NCBI RefSeq assembly: GCF_037042905.1
Contig: NC_087247.1
Coordinates: 75,996,420-76,060,419 of the forward strand
Reading direction: 5' to 3'
Length of the DNA stretch: 64,000 nt
Source: Lytechinus pictus
Lineage: Eukaryota; Echinodermata; Echinoidea; Temnopleuroida; Toxopneustidae
Shown here: positions 11,042-22,140 of the stretch, in pieces
Numbering within the stretch: position 1 is the first letter of the stretch
Layout of the letters: each line of letters opens with the position of its first letter
The notes under the pieces: model-generated
Seen by the model: the letters and a program-made list of their open reading frames with translations, nothing else
Database searches by the model: none
Told to the model about the DNA's origin: nothing
Made by a program: the position numbers and the translations under genes

Positions 11042-14000
11042 AGACCCCTGTCAGTGGGCGGACGGGTGGTCAAAAGAAAGAGAAGAAAAAGCGCCCTCAT
11101 TGTTTGACACAAAGTTCAGGTAACAATAGTAATTGTAATATCGATATCCCTGAAGGTTTAGTAGGTGAGCCCTGTGAGACGGCATGTGTAGTTGACAACA
11201 TTCCCACCACCTGTCTCATAGATAGTGGGAGCGTAGTCACTACCATGCAGAAACACTTCTATGACAAACACTTAAGAGATAAGTATCCCCTTGAGAAAAT
11301 AGTAGACAGAGTATTTAGGATAGAAGGTGCTAATGGAAGCCCGGTAATGTATGAAGGATACATTTCCATTCCCATTACCCTCCCAAAAGAAATTGTAGGA
11401 ATTGATAGCCCTGTTAATGTGTTAGTGGTTATTGTTACTTGTCCTGTATCTTGCCCTTCCCCAATCATTGTTGGCACCAATGTGTTTCGAGGCCTTGCCA
11501 AAACCTGCAGAGCACAGTTGGGTTCTGGGTTTCTGTCTAGATTAGACGTTCCAATGACCGTTCTGGCATGTTACCAGAAGGCAATCAAAGAGGGAAAGAT
11601 GGGTGACCCCATCACTGGTAAAGTTGGACATGTGAATAGCAACTTACGTAAGCCTATCACAATCCAACCCTCTGAGGTGGTAGAGGTAGCTGGAGTCCTC
11701 TGCCATACTCTGCCATCTGGTAAGCATGAAGTGCTAGTTCAGGAGGTGGAAGGAACTAATAGAACACCAGGAATTCAAGTGCTGAATTCCATCCATACGG
11801 TGCGAGGAAAGAAGGCCAAGATTAAGGTCACAATAGCCAATAACACAAAGGCCCCTGTAACACTCCGCAATAGCCAGGTAATTGCGTCTGCATATACCTA
11901 CATGTGGAGTAGGCCTTTGTCCCAGGTTACTCAAAACCTGAGGCAGATGATGACTGATGATGATTTTGATGTAGATATTTCTAGCAAGTCTGTCCCTTGC
12001 TATTTCACCTCTTCACCTAGCAAAGTGAATGAGGATGACAACGAAGATGATAATGATGATTATGACATTGCCCCTGGTGTTCCTCAAGATATAGCGGACA
12101 CCTTGCGGCATCAGCTAGATCAACTGGATGGATTGTTCTCCAAACATGATCTAGATTATGGTTGTGCTAAGGGCGTGGAACATAGCATTAACATTTCTGA
12201 TAAGACTCCGTGGAATGCAAGAGCACGCCCAATTCCACAAAGCATGTATGAAGAAGCAAGACAGCTTTTTCAAGGTCTTTTGGATGCAGGATTGATTAGG
12301 CCTTCAGAGAGCGCTTACAGCTCACCTGTATGTCTGGTACGAAAGAAGTCAGGAAAACTAAGGATGACAGTCGACTATCGGCAACCGAATAGGCGTGTCA
12401 TTCCAGATGCGTACAGCATACCCAAGGTAGAAGACTTATTCAATTCTCTCCATGGATCAAAATTCTTCACCGTAGTTGATCTCAAGGGAGCATTCTTTCA
12501 GATCCCACTCCGTGAAGAAGATCGAAAGTACAGTGCTTTCAACACTCCATTTGGGTTGTTCGAATTCAGACGAATGCCTCAAGGTCTCAAGTCGAGCCCT
12601 GCCCAAATGCAAAGAGTGGTTGAACGTTGTCTTGGTGATTGCTCCCTCAGGGAAGCAATCGCATATATCGATGACATTGTCATACATGCCCCATCCATTG
12701 AAGAGTGTATTGAGCGTACATCTCGAGTCCTTCGTAGGGTTAGAGACTTTGGGCTTACCTTGGAGAAATCCAAGTGTCACTTCCTTTACCAGACTATCTC
12801 TCATCTCGGTCATGAGGTTAGTGGTGAAGGAATCCGTCCATGTCCTTCCAAGATTCAAGATGTGATAAACTGGAAGAGACCTGATAATGTTCAACAACTC
12901 CGACAGTGGTTAGGTTTTTGTGGGTACTATCGTAGATTCTGTAATAACTTCAGTAAGATTTGTAGACCTCTTAATGACCTACTAACTGGCTTGTCTATGC
13001 CTCGGAAAGATAGCAGTACCCCTGCTGAGCGCTCTAAGGTCAGAAAAGCACAACTCGAACCGTTTCGTGAGAAATGGACCGATAAGTGTGAGAAGGCCTT
13101 TATTGAGCTCAAAGAGTTGCTTACGTCAGCTCCTGTTCTTGGCTTTGCAGACCTTTCCAAACCATTTGAACTCCACTGTGATGCTTCAGGTTTTGGGCTA
13201 GGTGCTGTATTATATCAGGAACAAGACTGTGTGAAGCGGGTTATATCCTATGCATCTCGTGGGTTGAGTCACTCAGAAAGGAATTATTGCGCTTGGAAGC
13301 GTGAATTTCTTTGTCTGAAGTGGGCTGTCACTGAGAAATTTTCTGACTATTTATATGGTACCAAGTTTTTGGTTATTACTGATAACAATCCACTCACCTA
13401 CGTCATGACATCAGCAAAGCTTGATGCCACGGGACAAAGGTGGGTTGCCAATCTGTCTGTCTATGATTTTGAGATTAGATATTGTCCCGGCAAGAATTTG
13501 AATGATGCCGACTCGCTCAGCAGAAGACCCAACCTCCTCCCTGACGATGAACAGGTCATCGACAATGTGAGTAGCCAAGTTGAGTTCCTTAGGTCGCGAG
13601 TGAAATCTGTTGATAATGCTGAGATAAATGCAGTTTTCCAAGGCTATATTCACATTCGTCAGGACAAGTCACATGAGAGTTTGACATCGACCTTTGCTTC
13701 GAACTTGGCTATGCAGCCTGCCGCCATACCTGATTCATATGTTGAAGGTATAGAGGGAGACCCTGCATTGCCAGGAATCAGTGATAGTGAATGGCAACAA
13801 TACCAAAGTTTGGATTCAGATATTGAAGCGGTAAAGGAGTTTGTGGGATTGAGGTCACGCCCTTCCTTGAAAGATAGGAAGCAAGCGAGCCCAAGACTTA
13901 AACTGCTTTACCGTGATTTGAATAGGCTGGTTCTAAATAATGGTGTCCTATATAGGGAAACTAAAGATCCAATATCTGGTGAGACGAGACGCCAACTTGT

Positions 14001-15714
14001 GCTCCCAGACAGCCATGTACATCAAGCCATTCATGGTATTCATGATGAATGTGGCCATCTCGGATTTGACAAATGTGTTTCCCTTGCTAGAGCTCGATTT
14101 TATTTCCCTTTTATGGCTTCTTCCATCAAAGCATGGATCGACAAATGTGATCGATGCATTAAGAGGAAAAAGAAACAAGAGAAGGCGGAAATGGACTCAA
14201 TTGTAACAACTCAACCGCTAGAGCTCTTATGTATTGACTTTTTGAGTATTGAGCCTGATAATGGAGGTGTAGAAAACATACTGGTAATGACTGATCACTT
14301 TAGTAAGTATGCAGTAGCAGTACCTACTAAAGACCAGCGTAGCAGTACAGTAGCTAAAGCGCTTTGGGACAACTTTATTGTCCATTATGGATGGCCTGCC
14401 AAAATCCTGTCTGATCAAGCGCAGGACTTCAATTCTCGTTTGATACAGGAGCTCTGTACTATGGCTGGTGTGGAAAAGGTAAGGACCACGCCTTACCACC
14501 CTCAATCCAATCCAGTGGAGAGGTTCAACCGTGTCCTACTAGACATGCTTGGATGCCTCTCCGATAAGCACAAATCGGAATGGCGTCGTCATGTGAGCAC
14601 CCTTGTACACGCTTATAATGTATGCGAACATGACACCACGCACTTCTCTCCTTACTATTTGATGTTTGGGAGAAATGCGCGTTTGCCGATTGACCTTGCC
14701 CTAGGGATTGATCCACAGTGGTCTGTCCATTCTGACAAGACATCATATGTCAAGGCACTGAGAGAGCAGCTTGCCGAGGCATATGAATTGGCCGGGAAGC
14801 ACATGGCAGCCCGCAGTAGTGCTAACAAACGGCGCTATGATCAAAAGGCCACGGCACCTGTACTTCAAAAAGGTGACCATGTTCTTGTTAGAAATGTACA
14901 TCTTAGAGGTAAGCATAAGTTGGCTAACAAGTGGGGAGATGATGTATATGTGGTTCTATCCAAAATGGATGACTCGCCTGTCTATCGTGTTCAACGGGTG
15001 GGTACTGATCTTGCTCCAAAGGTCCTCCATAGGAATCTTCTATTGCCATATAATGGGCAACAAGAATCAGAACCACAGGTAGAAGATGCACCTACCACTA
15101 ACAAACTCATCACCCCAAAGAAAGCCAACTGCAAGTCCAGAGAGGCTAGTAACAGGAAAGAATGTTCATCAGCGCCTATTGAGAGTGATGATGATGGAGA
15201 TTCTAATAATGATTTGTTTGTCCCTGTTCCAGTCATTCCTATTCATGAAGAAGATAATAATATCAGTAGTACAAATACCACTGTAGATCCTATCTTTTCT
15301 GACCCCAATACTGAATCAGTAGCACCCCCAGAGATTGAAAATCCCTCTATCAATCCCTCGGTAGTTGATATCCATCCAAGTGATAGTGAAAGTAGTACTG
15401 AAGAAGTGGGTACATTGAACAGTGATAGGTGTGATATGGATAATGTTCAGAATGTTAATTCAGATAATTCAAACAATTCAGATAATGTCAATAATGAAAC
15501 TCCAGAAGCACCTAAAATCAATTGTGATACTGAAGGAAGTACTGATCAATGTTTACCTCCACCGAATGAACCAGAAGTGAGACGGTCTGTTAGGCAAAAT
15601 AAAGGTGTAGCTCCTAAAAAGCTTAGCTATGAACGTCCAGGTGAACAGATAAATTTAGATTTTAAGTTAGCCCTTGTACAACAGATGAGAGCTTTCATGA
15701 ATGATATATTATGA
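11035..15714 (+). CDS. pol: Pol polyprotein of the Gypsy element (PR-RT-RNase H-IN)
   Basis: One open frame of about 1,560 codons, read by -1 frameshift. Counting residues from 11104: aspartic protease with DSG at 40-42; reverse transcriptase with YIDD at 521-524 and upstream VDLKGAFFQIPL; RNase H with catalytic Asp in HCDAS (about 693) and TDNNPL (760); integrase with an H-H-C-C zinc domain (nt 14029-14157) and catalytic D1045, D1104, E1139. A GPY/F-like segment follows (about 14880-15050), then an acidic Ser/Asn/Asp-rich tail. RT before integrase is the Ty3/Gypsy order. There are 34 residues between the last Asp and Glu because of an SNPVERF loop, a variant I believe occurs in other Gypsy lineages. 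No break is seen. Confidence 0.93.
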   Translation, partial: RVKTPVSGRTGGQKKEKKKRPHCLTQSSGNNSNCNIDIPEGLVGEPCETACVVDNIPTTCLIDSGSVVTTMQKHFYDKHLRDKYPLEKIVDRVFRIEGANGSPVMYEGYISIPITLPKEIVGIDSPVNVLVVIVTCPVSCPSPIIVGTNVFRGLAKTCRAQLGSGFLSRLDVPMTVLACYQKAIKEGKMGDPITGKVGHVNSNLRKPITIQPSEVVEVAGVLCHTLPSGKHEVLVQEVEGTNRTPGIQVLNSIHTVRGKKAKIKVTIANNTKAPVTLRNSQVIASAYTYMWSRPLSQVTQNLRQMMTDDDFDVDISSKSVPCYFTSSPSKVNEDDNEDDNDDYDIAPGVPQDIADTLRHQLDQLDGLFSKHDLDYGCAKGVEHSINISDKTPWNARARPIPQSMYEEARQLFQGLLDAGLIRPSESAYSSPVCLVRKKSGKLRMTVDYRQPNRRVIPDAYSIPKVEDLFNSLHGSKFFTVVDLKGAFFQIPLREEDRKYSAFNTPFGLFEFRRMPQGLKSSPAQMQRVVERCLGDCSLREAIAYIDDIVIHAPSIEECIERTSRVLRRVRDFGLTLEKSKCHFLYQTISHLGHEVSGEGIRPCPSKIQDVINWKRPDNVQQLRQWLGFCGYYRRFCNNFSKICRPLNDLLTGLSMPRKDSSTPAERSKVRKAQLEPFREKWTDKCEKAFIELKELLTSAPVLGFADLSKPFELHCDASGFGLGAVLYQEQDCVKRVISYASRGLSHSERNYCAWKREFLCLKWAVTEKFSDYLYGTKFLVITDNNPLTYVMTSAKLDATGQRWVANLSVYDFEIRYCPGKNLNDADSLSRRPNLLPDDEQVIDNVSSQVEFLRSRVKSVDNAEINAVFQGYIHIRQDKSHESLTSTFASNLAMQPAAIPDSYVEGIEGDPALPGISDSEWQQYQSLDSDIEAVKEFVGLRSRPSLKDRKQASPRLKLLYRDLNRLVLNNGVLYRETKDPISGETRRQLVLPDSHVHQAIHGIHDECGHLGFDKCVSLARARFYFPFMASSIKAWIDKCDRCIKRKKKQEKAEMDSIVTTQPLELLCIDFLSIEPDNGGVENILVMTDHFSKYAVAVPTKDQRSSTVAKALWDNFIVHYGWPAKILSDQAQDFNSRLIQELCTMAGVEKVRTTPYHPQSNPVERFNRVLLDMLGCLSDKHKSEWRRHVSTLVHAYNVCEHDTTHFSPYYLMFGRNARLPIDLALGIDPQWSVHSDKTSYVKALREQLAEAYELAGKHMAARSSANKRRYDQKATAPVLQKGDHVLVRNVHLRGKHKLANKWGDDVYVVLSKMDDSPVYRVQRVGTDLAPKVLHRNLLLPYNGQQESEPQVEDAPTTNKLITPKKANCKSREASNRKECSSAPIESDDDGDSNNDLFVPVPVIPIHEEDNNISSTNTTVDPIFSDPNTESVAPPEIENPSINPSVVDIHPSDSESSTEEVGTLNSDRCDMDNVQNVNSDNSNNSDNVNNETPEAPKINCDTEGSTDQCLPPPNEPEVRRSVRQNKGVAPKKLSYERPGEQINLDFKLALVQQMRAFMNDIL

Positions 15715-16637
15715 ATGTGTGATTGATTACTGTTGCGTATATATGGAATATTTATGTATTCCTTAATTGCAGTTTTAATTATACATTTTTTTTTTTTTAG
15801 TTTTGTTAAAATGCTGATTAGATAGGTTTCATGCCTACTATATAATGTCAGTAGATTTTTCTATTTTTATTGTAAGATAGATTATGATATATATGTTAAT
15901 ATATAGTCATTAACTGATAGGGTATTGATAGGAGAGTTGTAACTTAATTAGATTATTAAGTTAGGATGAGGGTTCTCAATTGAGTTTGGAGTTGATGCTT
16001 CATCCGCCACATCCGTAGATGAGGACTGGATCTATTGAAGTTCCACCATCATAGGAGCTGTTTTCAACTCTCAATATGCCCTATCGCCAACGTGAGGATA
16101 GACAAGATGACAACAGCAGAGAGAGCACTCATCGCTTCGCCACTGATTAATGATGCCTGAAATTATCTTGTATGTCATTGGTGACATGGGTGAACTTACA
16201 TATAGCATGTTTAGAAATTATAAACTGCAACAGTGCTTTTCATCAAGCCTGATAAAACTGTGAGCTGGGGACATTTGTCCATATCCCATGTTATTTCTAT
16301 GACTTCATCAAGTTGGTCCTGTTTCTCTTAATTAGAACTCGATGGGCATCTATATACTACTTGGCTGCGTCATGTGAACCACAATCGCATGACTTCGACT
16401 CTCGAGCAATATGGATGGAGACCTGAGTTGGGATCTCAACATCTTCAGATTGCAGCTGTTCGTCATATTCCTCAGAACGTCCGAGAAGGAAAAGCATTGA
16501 ACTTTTTGATGGTGTTATTGGAACTTTGGAACGAAATATATATGTATATATTATATATACTATTTTTTTTCTCGCACAATATCTATTTGTGTTCTTTTCA
16601 TGGGACACTATATTTTTTTTTTTTTTTTTTTTTTTTT
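15715..16637 (+). other. 3' untranslated part of the Gypsy element
   Basis: About 920 bp between the pol stop and the purine tract. There is no envelope or other ORF with recognisable features. A long T run occupies about 16610-16637. Confidence 0.7.
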
Positions 16638-16651
16638 AAGTGGGGAAGAGT
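16638..16651 (+). other. Polypurine tract
   Basis: AAGTGGGGAAGAGT sits immediately before the 3' LTR. This is the standard position for the plus-strand primer of reverse transcription, and it follows a long T run. Confidence 0.85.
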
Positions 16652-18464
16652 TGTAGCACCCCTTTGGTGTACTACATAATATTTCCAGCTTATGTATTAT
16701 TTCTTTATTTCATGTGAATTCTTAAATATCTTTATCATGTATTACTTTTATATGTTTCATTTCTTGAGAATATAAAATATATATTCTTCCTCCCAACTTA
16801 TATCACATTCACATACCTACAGTGCATGTGTTATACATCATAAGGCTTGCCGCTTGCAGACCCTATGATAACACACCTTTGTCTTTATATTAACCTGTCT
16901 GAGCTAAACAATGAATGCTCAGATTACTTCAAGTTTAATGGGCCTTTGTGCTCTAGACTCTAGACACCTTCTTTGTCTGAAGAAGAATTTCCCTCCAAAT
17001 TCTGTTTTGCACTCACCCCTATAGTGGACTGAACTAGTCCATTATTTGTATAGGTTAGTTTCAGATTTGAATATTATATGTTTATTTTATAAATTTTGAC
17101 ATATAATGAGATGTCTTATTTTAAGTATTATGTTTTATATTATATTGTTGTATTTACAAATACATAAGTATTTGTGGAGTTTAGTCAAGTAGAAATGACC
17201 ATGGATCAACTCCTGGACTATTACATAATATCAAACACCCCCACAAGTTACAATATTGGAAGAGTCCGCTTTCTACTTCCAAGGGCGATGTTCCTGTCTC
17301 ATCACATTTTGCTTTTGGAGATGGAGACAGAACAGACCTCCAAGAATTACCTCTCATAATTCTTGTATTTTTAATTCCTGCTGTACAGGTAAGATCCAAC
17401 AGTCATTTTCTACATATTATTATATAATTGTAATATTTATTGTGTTTTAATATTATTCATGAAATTTATGAATAATTGATTCCAGTTCCTTGTTGTAATT
17501 TAATATTTGAAATACAGTGTGTCTGAACTTGTTTGAAAGTTCAACACTTATTGAATATTTATACTTTGGCATTTTCAATATGGCACAAGCCTTCAACCAA
17601 TGAAACTATATTGATATATTCTTACTTTATTATATTCCATTATCTCAACTATTTCATAACTATTACATTTGCTATTTTATTGATAGTCGAATATTCAAAT
17701 ATCGAAATGTATTGACAATATTGTAAAGAATGATTTAATTTTGATCGATAGTCAATTTGACACATTTTGCTTTTGGAGATGGAGACAGAACAGACCTCCA
17801 AGAATTACCTCTCATAATTCTTGTATTTTTAATTCCTGCTGTACAGATTTCCATTGACATGAATTGGCTCATAAGCCATCTCTCCATCTCATTGAGACCC
17901 TTATATATATAATTTCATTTTGTTTAGTTTACTATATAGTTATTACTATATTTCATTATGGTTAGTTTATTTAACTAGAAACAAAGTCATTATTCTAGTT
18001 GATATGAAGTTAACAACTCCATTTATATGGAGCTCATGATAACGGTATTAATCATTATGTGACAAGTCGTCTCATATATATATATTGTATATAATGTAAA
18101 TACGTTGTATTAATAATAAAGGAATAATCATATTTTTCCTTTAATCAAGTTAGTAAAGAAACTTTATTTGAATGTCTTTTTATGTAGTTATTAAGTAAGT
18201 AACATATTAACTGTTGAATGCTTATGACTGTGTGTATGCTATAATATGATTGTGTATGCATGTGCTAAGGTTTAACTATTTTTAGTAGTTTATCGATATA
18301 ATATTAAGTTCCACACCTAGTAGACCGACAGGTAGGGAATAAATACTGATATAGATATACATTCCCTCTATATCATTTGTATTTAATATATAATTTAAAG
18401 TCTTCCGCTGCATGTTAGTTGTATTTAAAGATCCTCCCCCTACCCGAAAAATGTCGGTGCTACA
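16652..18464 (+). repeat. 3' LTR of the Gypsy element
   Basis: Same length and near-identical sequence to 7385-9197, including the internal 86-bp duplication (17303-17388 and 17761-17846). Followed by the target duplication CTTA. Confidence 0.95.
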
Positions 18465-19173
18465 CTTACCTTGTCATAAAGTCAATACTGTATTTTTTTT
18501 TTCCCATTTCCCCATTGTTCTTTGAACAAACTTTAAATTACTAACTGACTTTAAGCTTATTCCACTAAATAGTTCCACAAAGCGCATTCTCCTTTTCGGT
18601 CTTTTATTTCTTACTGGTCATATGAATCAAATTAGTGCATATACATGTTTTTATATATTTATTCCGATGTTGTCTCAATGCAATCTGTACTTTTATCCTG
18701 AATTCCATTCAATATTTTTACGCTCTTACTGTTGCCCTCTTAAAATTGTATGCGTGAACCAGAATCAGTTCACAACTAATGATTACATATTCATTTTTAT
18801 GAATGTATATTCATATTATTCATTTTATTATTCCTTGCTCCATGCATGTGAAAACCTTTTTCAATAACGTGATAGCTATCAGCCTAATTCATTCAATTCT
18901 TTCATTTTAAAAATATTTAGTGTAAATTCTTGCCAAACTATTTAATTTTATGATCTTTTCTTATTAGTAACAACATATATCATGTCATTTTTGTTATTTT
19001 GTTTGATTTACCGTATATGTTATGCTTCTTTCATATGTGTTTACCTTTACTTTGTATTGTATATGGACCCCATGGAAGAACAGTATAGTCATGTCGACTA
19101 AACTGAAAATGGGCTATCCATCCGTTTTGCTTTTTTGTGTTTTTATACGGAAAATAAATACTATACTATACTA
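18465..19173 (+). mobile_element. LINE 3' end: last codons, 3' UTR and (ACTAT)n tail
   Basis: The first bases complete the reading frame that ended at 7384 (stop TAA 18477-18479). About 690 bp of AT-rich 3' UTR follow. A LINE-like end carries GGACCCCATGGAAGAAC and GGGCTATCCATCCG, finishing in AATAAATACTATACTATACT. The short tandem tail marks the 3' terminus of a non-LTR element. The single-base fit of the frame across the LTR insertion confirms that the two parts were once continuous. Confidence 0.7.
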
Positions 19174-19189
19174 GATCAGGGTGGGGGAA

Positions 19190-19545
19190 ACAATGGAGAA
19201 CTTCAATATTGTCATTTAACCGCGCGCAGCGGGGAAGCAAAATTTATATATAAAATTAGAGCAAGAGTGAAGGAGTTTCTCTTTTGAGAAAAAAAAAAGA
19301 ATAAAAAGAAAAAAAAAAACTTTCTTCCCTTTCCTCCCTTCCCTTTTCCTTTTCTCCTCTCTTTTTTCCCCCTTTTTTTTCTCTCTTTTTTGGGGACGTT
19401 TTTTGGGGGGCGACCGTCCCCACCGCCCCCCCCCCCTGGCTACGCGCATGCCATCTGTAAGCCGGCCACTGCATGGCAGGCATGCAGTAAGCAATTGCCT
19501 GAGCTTTCTTGTAATTTTATAAGTAATTTTAAAAGCCTGTGCAGT
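19190..19545 (-). repeat. Purine-rich dispersed repeat (minus orientation)
   Basis: On the minus strand a G-run (GGGGGGGGGGGGCGGTGGGG) is followed by several hundred bases of A/G-rich sequence. ORFs across it (19216-19683) are low-complexity Lys/Glu/Arg translations and not genes. A similar G-run/A-rich layout occurs at 38142-38300. Confidence 0.45.
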
Positions 19546-19550
19546 ACCGC

Positions 19551-19632
19551 CGGAAGCGCGTTTCCGCGTTTTACACCCTGGCGAAGGCATTTCCCGCAAA
19601 AATAGCCACAAAGCGACTAGTGAAGAGTCTAC
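19551..19632 (+). repeat. 82-bp segment with an inverted copy at 45775-45853
   Basis: Contains GCGCGTTTCCGCG, TTTTACACCCTGGCGAAGGC and AGCGACTAGTGAAGAGTC. The reverse complement of nearly the whole stretch is found at 45775-45853 with few differences. It lies just outside the left end of the giant foldback element. Confidence 0.75.
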
Positions 19633-19682
19633 ACACGTCGCTGGTTGCAGAGTGCGACACAGGCGAGTCCCACACCACCGCA

Positions 19683-20970
19683 AGGTCCGTGAAGTTAGTT
19701 ACTTATTCCTTATTCCTTATTCAAAATGTGAAGTTAGTTACTTATTCCTTATTCCTTATTCCTTATTCAAAATGTGAAGTTAGTTACTTATTCCTTATTC
19801 CTTATTCCTTATTCAAAATGTGAAGTTAGTTACTTATTCCTCATTCCTTATTCCTTATTCAAAATGTGAAGTTAGTTACTTATTCCTTATATTCAAAATG
19901 TGAAGTTAGTTTCTTATTCCTTATTCGAAATACGCAGTTACTTATTCAAATACGCAGTTACTTATTCAAAAAACGTAGTTACTTATTCGAAATACGTAGT
20001 TACTTATTCGAAAAACGTAGTTACTTATTCGAAATACGTAGTTACTTATTCGAAATACGTAGTTACTTATTCGAAATACGTAGTTACTTTTTCGAAATAC
20101 GTAGTTACTTATTCGAAATACGTAGTTACTTATTCGAAATACGCAGCTACTTATTCGAAAAACGCAGTTACTTATTCGAAATACGTAGTTACTTATTCAA
20201 ATACGTAGTTACTTATTTGAAATACGTAGTTACTTATTCGAAATACGTAGTTACTTATTCGAAATACGTAGTTACTTATTCGAAATATGCAGTTACTTAT
20301 TCCAAATACGTAGTTACTTATTCCAAATACGTAGTTACTTATTCAAAATACGTAGTTACTTATTCGAAAAACGTATAGTTACTTATTCGAAATACGTAGT
20401 TACTTTTTCGAAAAAGGTAGTTACTTATTCGAAAAACGTAGTTACTTGTTCAAAATACGTAGTTACTTATTCGAAAAAACGTAGCTACTTATTCGAAATA
20501 CGTAGTTACTTATTTCGAAAAACGTAGTTACTTATTCAAAATACGTAGTTACTTATTCAAAATACGTAGTTACTTATTCGAAAAACGTATAGTTACTTAT
20601 TCGAAATACGTAGTTACTTTTTCGAAAAAGGTAGTTACTTATTCGAAAAACGTAGTTACTTGTTCAAAATACGTAGTTACTTATTTCGAAAAACGTAGTT
20701 ACTTATTCAAAATACGTAGTTACTTATTCGAAAAACGTAGTTACTTATTCGAAATACGTAGTTACTTATTCGAAATACGTAGTTACTTATTCAAAATACG
20801 TAGTTACTTATTCGAAATACGTAGTTACTTATTCGAAATACGTAGTTACTTATTCGAACATCGTAGTTACTTATTCGAAATACGTAGTTACTTATTCGAA
20901 ATACGTAGTTACTTATTCGAAAAAAGTAGTTACTTAATTATTCGAAATACGTAGTTACTTATTCGAAACC
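19683..20970 (+). repeat. Left arm: 21-bp minisatellite of the giant foldback
   Basis: Outermost are five blocks of GTGAAGTTAGTTACTTATTC with CCTTATT variants (to about 19915). Then come roughly 50 units of a 21-bp monomer with core TTACTTATTCGAAATACG. Units vary mainly at CGTAG/CGCAG and at the A run. A block with an odd CGTATAG unit is repeated with a shift of about 214 bp (20371, 20585). Translation gives 7-residue periodic peptides, because 21 is divisible by 3; these are not proteins. Confidence 0.95.
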
Positions 20971-20990
20971 ACTAAGTTCACAGACATTAA

Positions 20991-21615
20991 AGGAGAATGA
21001 AACCCTTGAAACCAGCTGGATCCATATCAAAGAGAAAATCAAAGAAACATATTGTTGAAAGTTTGAGGAAGATTGAATGAATAATAAGAAAGTTATGAGC
21101 ATTTGAATATTGAGATCACTAATGCCATGTAGATCCTCCCATTGGCAATGCGACCAAGATCTGTGATGTCACACACGTACAACTCCCCCCTTGTAAAAAA
21201 GTACTGCGATTACCGCGGTACTACTGCGGTACTACCACAGTACTACTGCGGTACAATTGAAGTACTTGTAGTACCGCGGTACTACCGCGGTACTACCGTG
21301 GTACTTATGCAGTAGTACCGCAGTACAATTGAAGTACTTGTAGAACCGTGGTACTATCGTGGTACTACCGTGGTATTTATGCAGTAGTACCGCAGTACAA
21401 TTGAAGTACTTGTAGAACCGTGGTACTATCGTGGTACTACCGTGGTACTTCCGTGGTACTTATGCAGTAGTACCGCAGTACAATTGAAGTACTTGTAGAA
21501 CCGTGGTACTATCGTGGTACTACCGTGGTACTCTTGCAATAGTACCGCGGTACAATTGAAGTACTTGTAGAACCGTGGTACTATCGTGGTACTACCGTGG
21601 TACTACCGTGGTACT
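20991..21615 (+). repeat. Left end of the TTAA element: TIR plus palindromic array
   Basis: About 200 bp of terminal inverted repeat (20991-21190), the link CTTGTAAAAAAGTACTGCG, then an array (about 21205-21615) of GTACTACCGTGGTAC and GTACCGCGGTAC units. These sit in a higher-order repeat of about 61-85 bp marked by CAATTGAAGTACTTGTA. GTACCGCGGTAC is a perfect palindrome, so the array can form many small hairpins. Confidence 0.8.
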
Positions 21616-22000
21616 CCTAATCACTAAATATGGCTCAGAATATGCTTATTATCTGTATCAACATCCATTTTTACTAAATAAACTGGTTTTTAACATTACA
21701 AATTGTGATAGCCAACAAATTCCTCATGTATTTCTTGGTTTTTAATTTCTTATGTATTTGTTTGATATTATATTTTTTTTGTTTTTCTTTTTATGGAAAA
21801 AATATTGAACATTATTCAACAACTTTTAGCCCCAAATCAAATGATTGCAGTGATGAAAAAGAAAAATAATGAGGGTTTTGACTATTCTTTGAAAAAAAAA
21901 ACAATTCCCACAGGATTTGTACACAAATTTATATAGGCTAATTAATCTTTACATGCAATATGGACATTGAACAGTAAAATCATGCGATGTAATATGTACG
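21616..22000. other. No feature recognised
   Basis: AT-rich non-coding sequence between the array and the putative gene promoter. Confidence 0.5.
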
Positions 22001-22014
22001 CGATTGTTTGACAA

Positions 22015-22140
22015 TCGTGATCACCTGAAGGACGCATGCGCGTATCTCGAAAAATCACGTGACGCGCGTGCACCTTTTTTATTGGATCGTAGAAAGGCGC
22101 GCGCGATCGTCTATTTTTCATTCAAGATCTCAGCTTCACT
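22015..22140 (+). promoter_or_regulatory. Putative promoter of the BEN-like gene
   Basis: A locally CpG-rich patch in AT-rich surroundings holds CGCATGCGCG (NRF-1-like palindrome, about 22033), TCACGTGACG (E-box of USF/TFE type, about 22055) and several GCGCG motifs. It lies just before the ATG at 22141. It has no TATA box. This matches the layout of CpG-type animal promoters; activity is inferred. Confidence 0.4.

Larger units (their letters stand above)
7385..18464 (+). mobile_element. Complete, recently inserted Ty3/Gypsy LTR retrotransposon
   Basis: An 11,080-bp element with two 1813-bp LTRs (7385-9197, 16652-18464). LTR ends are TGTAGCACC and GGTGCTACA, a perfect 9-bp inverted pair. The flanking duplication is CTTA (7381-7384 and 18465-18468). 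In order it has an initiator-Met-type primer site, gag, a -1 slip site, protease-RT-RNase H-integrase, a 3' untranslated stretch and a purine tract. The LTRs differ at one base that I could find by eye (C at 8865, A at 18132). Both ORFs are open, so the copy is young and potentially active. No envelope ORF is present. Confidence 0.95.

Noticed and set aside
12457-12897. 146-codon minus ORF and a 129-codon plus ORF inside pol
   Set aside because: Shadow frames of the reverse transcriptase coding sequence.
15715-16651. Possible envelope gene after pol, which would make the element a retrovirus
   Set aside because: No ORF of adequate length, signal peptide or membrane segment was found.
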